Below, one piece after another: positions 60,612-64,000 of a stretch of 64,000 bases of DNA. Under the pieces are notes generated by a model, which saw only the letters and a program-made list of their open reading frames with translations, made no database searches and was not told where the DNA came from. Origin of the DNA: Verrucomicrobiota bacterium (GTDB taxonomy: Bacteria; Verrucomicrobiota; Verrucomicrobiia; Verrucomicrobiales; Akkermansiaceae); assembly GCA_026397725.1 (NCBI GenBank), contig JAPLUI010000227.1, forward strand, positions 31,175 to 95,174. The letters are read 5' to 3'. Both the position numbers and the translations under genes were made by a program. How positions within the stretch are numbered: position 1 is the stretch's first letter; the number at the start of each line of letters is the position of its first letter.

Positions 60612-63089
60612 TCAATTTCCCTCCACCACCCGGGCCTTGGGAGGAATTGAGAGGATGGCGTTTTGCTCGGGTGGCGGTTGGGTGAATCCGGCATGGTTCC
60701 ACTCCGGGTTTTCCAGCGCTCCGGTGCCACGGAACTGGAACAAGCCGGCGAACGGCCGCAACGGCAGCGTCACGATCCCGAGCAGCCCGCGGGCATCCAC
60801 CCGCATCGTCATGTCCAGCGTGCGCTTTTTCAAATCCACCGCGCCATCCCCGGCAAACACGAGCGAGGTGGTGGAGGTATGCAAGTCCTTGGTTTGGACG
60901 ATGCCATCCTTGATGGTGAAGGTGCAGAAGGCGTCCCTCGCCCGCTCGAAGCCGACACTGCGGTCACCTAACACGGCCGCGATCAGCGGCGACAGCGGAC
61001 CGGCGATGGGCGCGGAAAACAACTCCGAGCCCTCAACCGCGAGCAGTCCTGAACCGCTCATGGTTTCCACTTTGTCCTGCAGCAGGGCAAACTCGAGCCG
61101 CCCGGTAACCGTACCGCCCCCCTTCATGTTGAAGCCGTATGTCGAGTTGAGGGCCGACATGGATAGATCAGACCACCTGAACTCGCCGCTGAGGTGGCGC
61201 GAGTTCTCGATCTTGAGGCGGGCGGCCACCGGGCCGTCGAAGGTCGTCACTGCCAAGTCATCAATCCTGACGGCACTGCCATGCACCCCGACCTTCCCGG
61301 AGGACTGGTCCAGAGTGAGGTTCTTGCCGAGAAAAACATACTCGGCCGGGTCGCTGGAGCGAAAGCCGACATTCAGCGCGGTGCGGCCCTGCGGGGTGAC
61401 ATCGATCACCCCCGCCGCGCTCAGCCGCGGGGGGCGGTGGAAGCGATAGACCTCGAGCGAATCAGCGATGGCAGGCGCGAACAGGCGGAGCACCGGGGCG
61501 GCCCAGACGCTGCCGGCCACGTCTTCCACGGTAACGGTCTTGCGGTCGCTGTCATACCGGACGCGGCCGGCATGGATGGTGCCGCTGGTGGGGCCGGCGA
61601 AGGCCTTGCGCAAGGGGTAGTCTTGATAGTTGAACACCACGGTGCCCTTGGAAAAATCCAAGGCGTGATGGTCGAGGGCCATCTCACACTTGGCGGAATC
61701 CACGGGCACCCCCCGGTAGGTCACGTTCTCAACGTGCCCGCTGCCGGTGAAGGCCCACGATTGCTTGTCGGTGGCATCAAAGCCGCCTTCGAGCGCGACT
61801 TTGACCGTAGCGTGAGCCCGCGCGCCAAAGTCCGTGAGCACATCCCCGAGCGGATGGTCGCGGAAAAACGGCCGGTAAACGGCAATCGGCAGGGTGGTCT
61901 TGAGGGCCATCCGCACCACCGGCCATTGGATCATCACCTTGCCGCGGGCTTCTCCGTCCGCACGGGTAACCAACACATCGCGCAGATAGACCTCACCGTC
62001 CCGCCAGGAAAACGCGCCTTCAATCGCATCAAACGCCACCCCGCGCATCGTCACCGCTGCGTAGCGGGCGTGCCCGGTCAGGTGGACCTGCGGCACCCCG
62101 TCTTCAGCCAGCCTGAAATCGCCCTCCGCCTCCAGGGCCTGGCCACCACCGAACGTGACGTCTGGCAGCGCCGACACCCCGAACCAGGCGGTGAGCAACT
62201 GCGGCAGATTGAGCGACGAAGTGAAATCAAAGCGCCCTTCCCGTCCATCGACATCGTAGTCCACCCGACCCAGAAAATCTCCGCGGGCGTCGCTGGCACG
62301 CACCGCCGTGAGGGTGAAGAGACTGCCGATGAGATTGCCTTCCGCCGTGACTTCATTGATGACGTGACCGTTATTCTCCAGCGACTTGGCCTGGAGTGCC
62401 ATGCGGGCCTCAAGCGAGGCGCTGTCGGACAAATCACCCGCAATGAAGATGCGCAAGGCCGGCGGCTGGCGCTTGGCAAAGTGCCAATTCTTGAGTTCCT
62501 TGAGCACCTGGGAGATGAGCTGGCGGCGTGAATCCTTGTCCGGCTCTGTCTTCGCGGGGGCACCCGTGTCCCGGAAGGTCAACAGCCGGGCCCCCAGCAT
62601 CACCTCGATGCCCGCCACGGTGCCGTGCGCATCACGCAGTTCTAACAACCGACCGCCGGGCATGAGGAGGGTGCCGGTGAAGCCGTTGATTTCCAGGGTT
62701 TCCGAATCCGCGGCACCGGTCTGGATGGGCAGGCGCAGGCTGGCCTCACTGATCTGGATTTTGGTCAGACGCCATTCGCCGCGGGCGATCTTGGCCTTGT
62801 CCACCTCGATGAGGATGCGTTCCAGGTGGGAGAACACGCTGGTGTGCTCCTTGTCCGAGAACACGCGCACCTCGCTGGCGACGATGCCCTTGAGCGGAAT
62901 GTAGCTCAGACTGCCGATGGTGACGTGGATGCCTTTCCTGGCAAATTCCCGCTCAATCGCGGCCCGCCAGGCCGCGGGCAGGCCGGTTTGATTGGCCCAC
63001 CAGAGGGTGCCGATGACGGCAAGCACCACCCCGAGCCCCAGCGCATGGGCGGCGGTGCGAAGATTGCGAAGGAGGCGCAGGCGGGTCAT
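60612..63089 (-). CDS. AsmA-like envelope protein
   Basis: An 825-aa protein with one N-terminal membrane helix (about 12-32, AHALGLGVVLAVIGTLWWA). The rest is a long beta-rich periplasmic chain typical of the AsmA/DUF3971 superfamily. It includes FARKGIHVTIGSLSYIPLKGIVASEV near the start, LEINGFTGTLLMPGG, and a C-terminal AsmA-type block with MKGGGTVTGRLEF and KKRTLDMTMRVDARGLLG, then FQFRGTGALENPEW. Such proteins form hydrophobic grooves that move phospholipids between the inner and outer membrane. It is the first gene of the minus-strand series reaching 56383. A 16-nt perfect palindrome lies 39 bp before the start. Confidence 0.78.
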   Translation of the reverse strand: MTRLRLLRNLRTAAHALGLGVVLAVIGTLWWANQTGLPAAWRAAIEREFARKGIHVTIGSLSYIPLKGIVASEVRVFSDKEHTSVFSHLERILIEVDKAKIARGEWRLTKIQISEASLRLPIQTGAADSETLEINGFTGTLLMPGGRLLELRDAHGTVAGIEVMLGARLLTFRDTGAPAKTEPDKDSRRQLISQVLKELKNWHFAKRQPPALRIFIAGDLSDSASLEARMALQAKSLENNGHVINEVTAEGNLIGSLFTLTAVRASDARGDFLGRVDYDVDGREGRFDFTSSLNLPQLLTAWFGVSALPDVTFGGGQALEAEGDFRLAEDGVPQVHLTGHARYAAVTMRGVAFDAIEGAFSWRDGEVYLRDVLVTRADGEARGKVMIQWPVVRMALKTTLPIAVYRPFFRDHPLGDVLTDFGARAHATVKVALEGGFDATDKQSWAFTGSGHVENVTYRGVPVDSAKCEMALDHHALDFSKGTVVFNYQDYPLRKAFAGPTSGTIHAGRVRYDSDRKTVTVEDVAGSVWAAPVLRLFAPAIADSLEVYRFHRPPRLSAAGVIDVTPQGRTALNVGFRSSDPAEYVFLGKNLTLDQSSGKVGVHGSAVRIDDLAVTTFDGPVAARLKIENSRHLSGEFRWSDLSMSALNSTYGFNMKGGGTVTGRLEFALLQDKVETMSGSGLLAVEGSELFSAPIAGPLSPLIAAVLGDRSVGFERARDAFCTFTIKDGIVQTKDLHTSTTSLVFAGDGAVDLKKRTLDMTMRVDARGLLGIVTLPLRPFAGLFQFRGTGALENPEWNHAGFTQPPPEQNAILSIPPKARVVEGN

Positions 63090-63398
63090 CGGATGGAAGG
63101 GCTCGGGGGGAGCCTAGCGCGTGGCCCGCGGATTGCAATCCGCAGCTTGCCCGAACCTCACCACCCGCACAAACCGCCCCCGCCGCGTGAATGAGTTGTG
63201 CGGGCGGAGCGCTCTACCAGCCCATCAACGATAACTCTAGCCAGTGATCTTGAGAAACCGGCAACTTGGCAGGCCACTTGAATCTCCATTGCCCGCTGAG
63301 CATGGCAGGTGGCGGATGGGCAGGCATGGACAGGCATGGACAGGCGTGCGAAGCGGCGGAGCGTGGGAGCGGGCCATGGGTGCTGCATATCGGTCGGA
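63090..63398. other. Intergenic region with palindrome and short tandem repeat
   Basis: 309 bp without a gene. GCGGATTGCAATCCGC at 63128-63143 is a perfect 16-nt palindrome upstream of the AsmA-like gene, a possible operator or dispersed repeat. CAGGCATGGA occurs twice head to tail (63321-63340) with a third partial copy to 63350. Nothing else is recognised. Confidence 0.5.
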
Positions 63399-63959
63399 TC
63401 AGAGTTGGCTTGCAATCGGCAGGCAACCCATCAGGCGGTTGGTCAGGCGTTGGAAGGTGGTGGTTTCCGGGTCGTGCGACCAAGTGCGGGTCCGGCCGTT
63501 GATGACGAGCGCCTTGGTATGAATGGCCGTGCGGGCCTGTTTGGCGTGCGGAGCGACCTGGGCTCTAACGGCAGCCGCATCGGGCCGAAGTTCATAGAGT
63601 TCCACACCACCGCGGAGGAGGGTCGGGCGGGTCCTTGCGTAGCCAGCCTGGGCGGCCCCCACGTCGTTGGTGGCCAGCGAGTTGGTGAGCACCCGGATCT
63701 TGACGCCGTGGTCCACCATCCTACGACCCACTTCGATACCACGGCGGCGGTTGACATAATAAGCGGCCTCGAACCGGACCTCGTGTTTTGCCGCAAGCAG
63801 TTCCCGGGTGAGGCTGCGATTGACGGTTTCCCCATGACCGGGGTGTTGGAGGGATTCGTAAGAGTTCAGATCTCTGGACATAGGCCCCGCGGCCGGAGGC
63901 CGCTGAATTCGGAATCCGTTGATTTTCCAACGATTCTGCCGGTTCGAAATATATTTCAT
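63399..63959 (-). pseudogene. Phospholipase D-family remnant
   Basis: About 186 open codons. Only the central part is homologous: FEAAYYVNRRRGIEVGRRMVDHGVKIRVLTNSLATNDVGAAQAGYAR (in pieces) and GGVELYELRP, then IHTKALVING, the first HKD motif of PLD-family phosphodiesterases (HxKxxxx, with Asn where Asp is usual). The normal N-terminus, the second HKD half and the continuation of motif one (after RTRTW) are missing or replaced by unrelated sequence. It is a decayed internal fragment, probably of a periplasmic cardiolipin synthase-like protein. Confidence 0.6.
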
Positions 63960-63983
63960 GTGCGCAATAAATAATTCTTGACT

Positions 63984-64000
63984 CGCACGCGCGCACGCGC
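63984..64000. repeat. Alternating CG/CA tract at window end
   Basis: Alternating pyrimidine-purine sequence (CGCACGCGCGCACGCGC) runs into the window end. It may extend beyond and could adopt Z-DNA or be a simple repeat. Confidence 0.4.

Noticed and set aside
63195..63245. A tRNA D-arm-like string (CTGGTAGAGCGCTC) on the minus strand
   Set aside because: No acceptor stem, anticodon arm or T-loop could be built around it.
1..64000. Apparent abundance of CTAAC/GTTAG pentamers across the window
   Set aside because: A rough expectation from base composition gives a similar or higher number, so it is not a signal.

Overview
This 64 kb, GC-rich window looks chromosomal and most resembles a Verrucomicrobiota genome. 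The evidence is an LPS Kdo transferase, two type IV pilus retraction ATPases, a PEP-CTERM exosortase substrate, FG-GAP and PQQ-type propeller proteins, and very large secreted proteins. The large proteins end in the short C-terminal modules common in Verrucomicrobia (TSP3-like 'DxNDxDxDGISN...E' or 'W..L......FYRAR'). No rRNA, tRNA, CRISPR array or complete transposon was recognised.

Layout. (1) 1-16.6 kb is an ordinary housekeeping and envelope region. It holds the start of a type IIG restriction-methyltransferase cut by the window edge, then waaA, rsmD, a membrane protein with a 9-nt minisatellite, a secreted protein, a membrane alkaline-phosphatase-superfamily enzyme and a membrane-anchored protein, all on the minus strand. 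Divergent to these are an MGDG-synthase-like glycosyltransferase, a YihX-like phosphatase and rseP. Then come trmL, a pseudokinase-FGE fusion and a TPR protein (minus), divergent from a trypsin-like lipoprotein. (2) 16.9-22.6 kb is one very large secreted gene of eight ~680-bp repeats. It is interrupted by two deletions whose frame effects cancel. (3) 23-27.6 kb carries a TrmA/RlmD-family methyltransferase, a AAA-ATPase remnant and two secreted propeller proteins. (4) 27.6-48.5 kb is a tandem triplication of giant M6-family metalloproteases (about 1837, 2381 and 1840 aa). Each has the same upstream module. Two are followed by a ~215-bp element with ~41-45-bp terminal inverted repeats. Between the first two copies sits a 428-aa gene of unknown function flanked by ~135-bp direct repeats. 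(5) 48.6-54.2 kb is an eroded defence-like island: a frameshifted tandem kinase plus NTPase protein, a 210-aa partner and a frameshifted, truncated third protein. The gene order suggests the kinase/MAD7/MAD8 end of a methylation-associated defence system. A truncated DUF4338 (DruA-like) pseudogene follows. (6) 54.2-56.4 kb has a cluster of short hairpins, a PEP-CTERM protein and a REP-like hairpin. (7) 56.4-63.1 kb is a run of co-directional minus-strand genes: an AsmA-like protein, a yqjD/yqjE/yqjK-like trio, two PilT-type ATPases and a small zinc-ribbon membrane protein. (8) The right edge has a phospholipase-D remnant.

The window mixes stable cell-envelope genes with a repeat-driven, recombining centre (giant secreted repeat proteins, MITE-like elements, defence debris). 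Several genes carry frameshifts that cancel or fall in homopolymers, so sequencing error and true decay both need testing.
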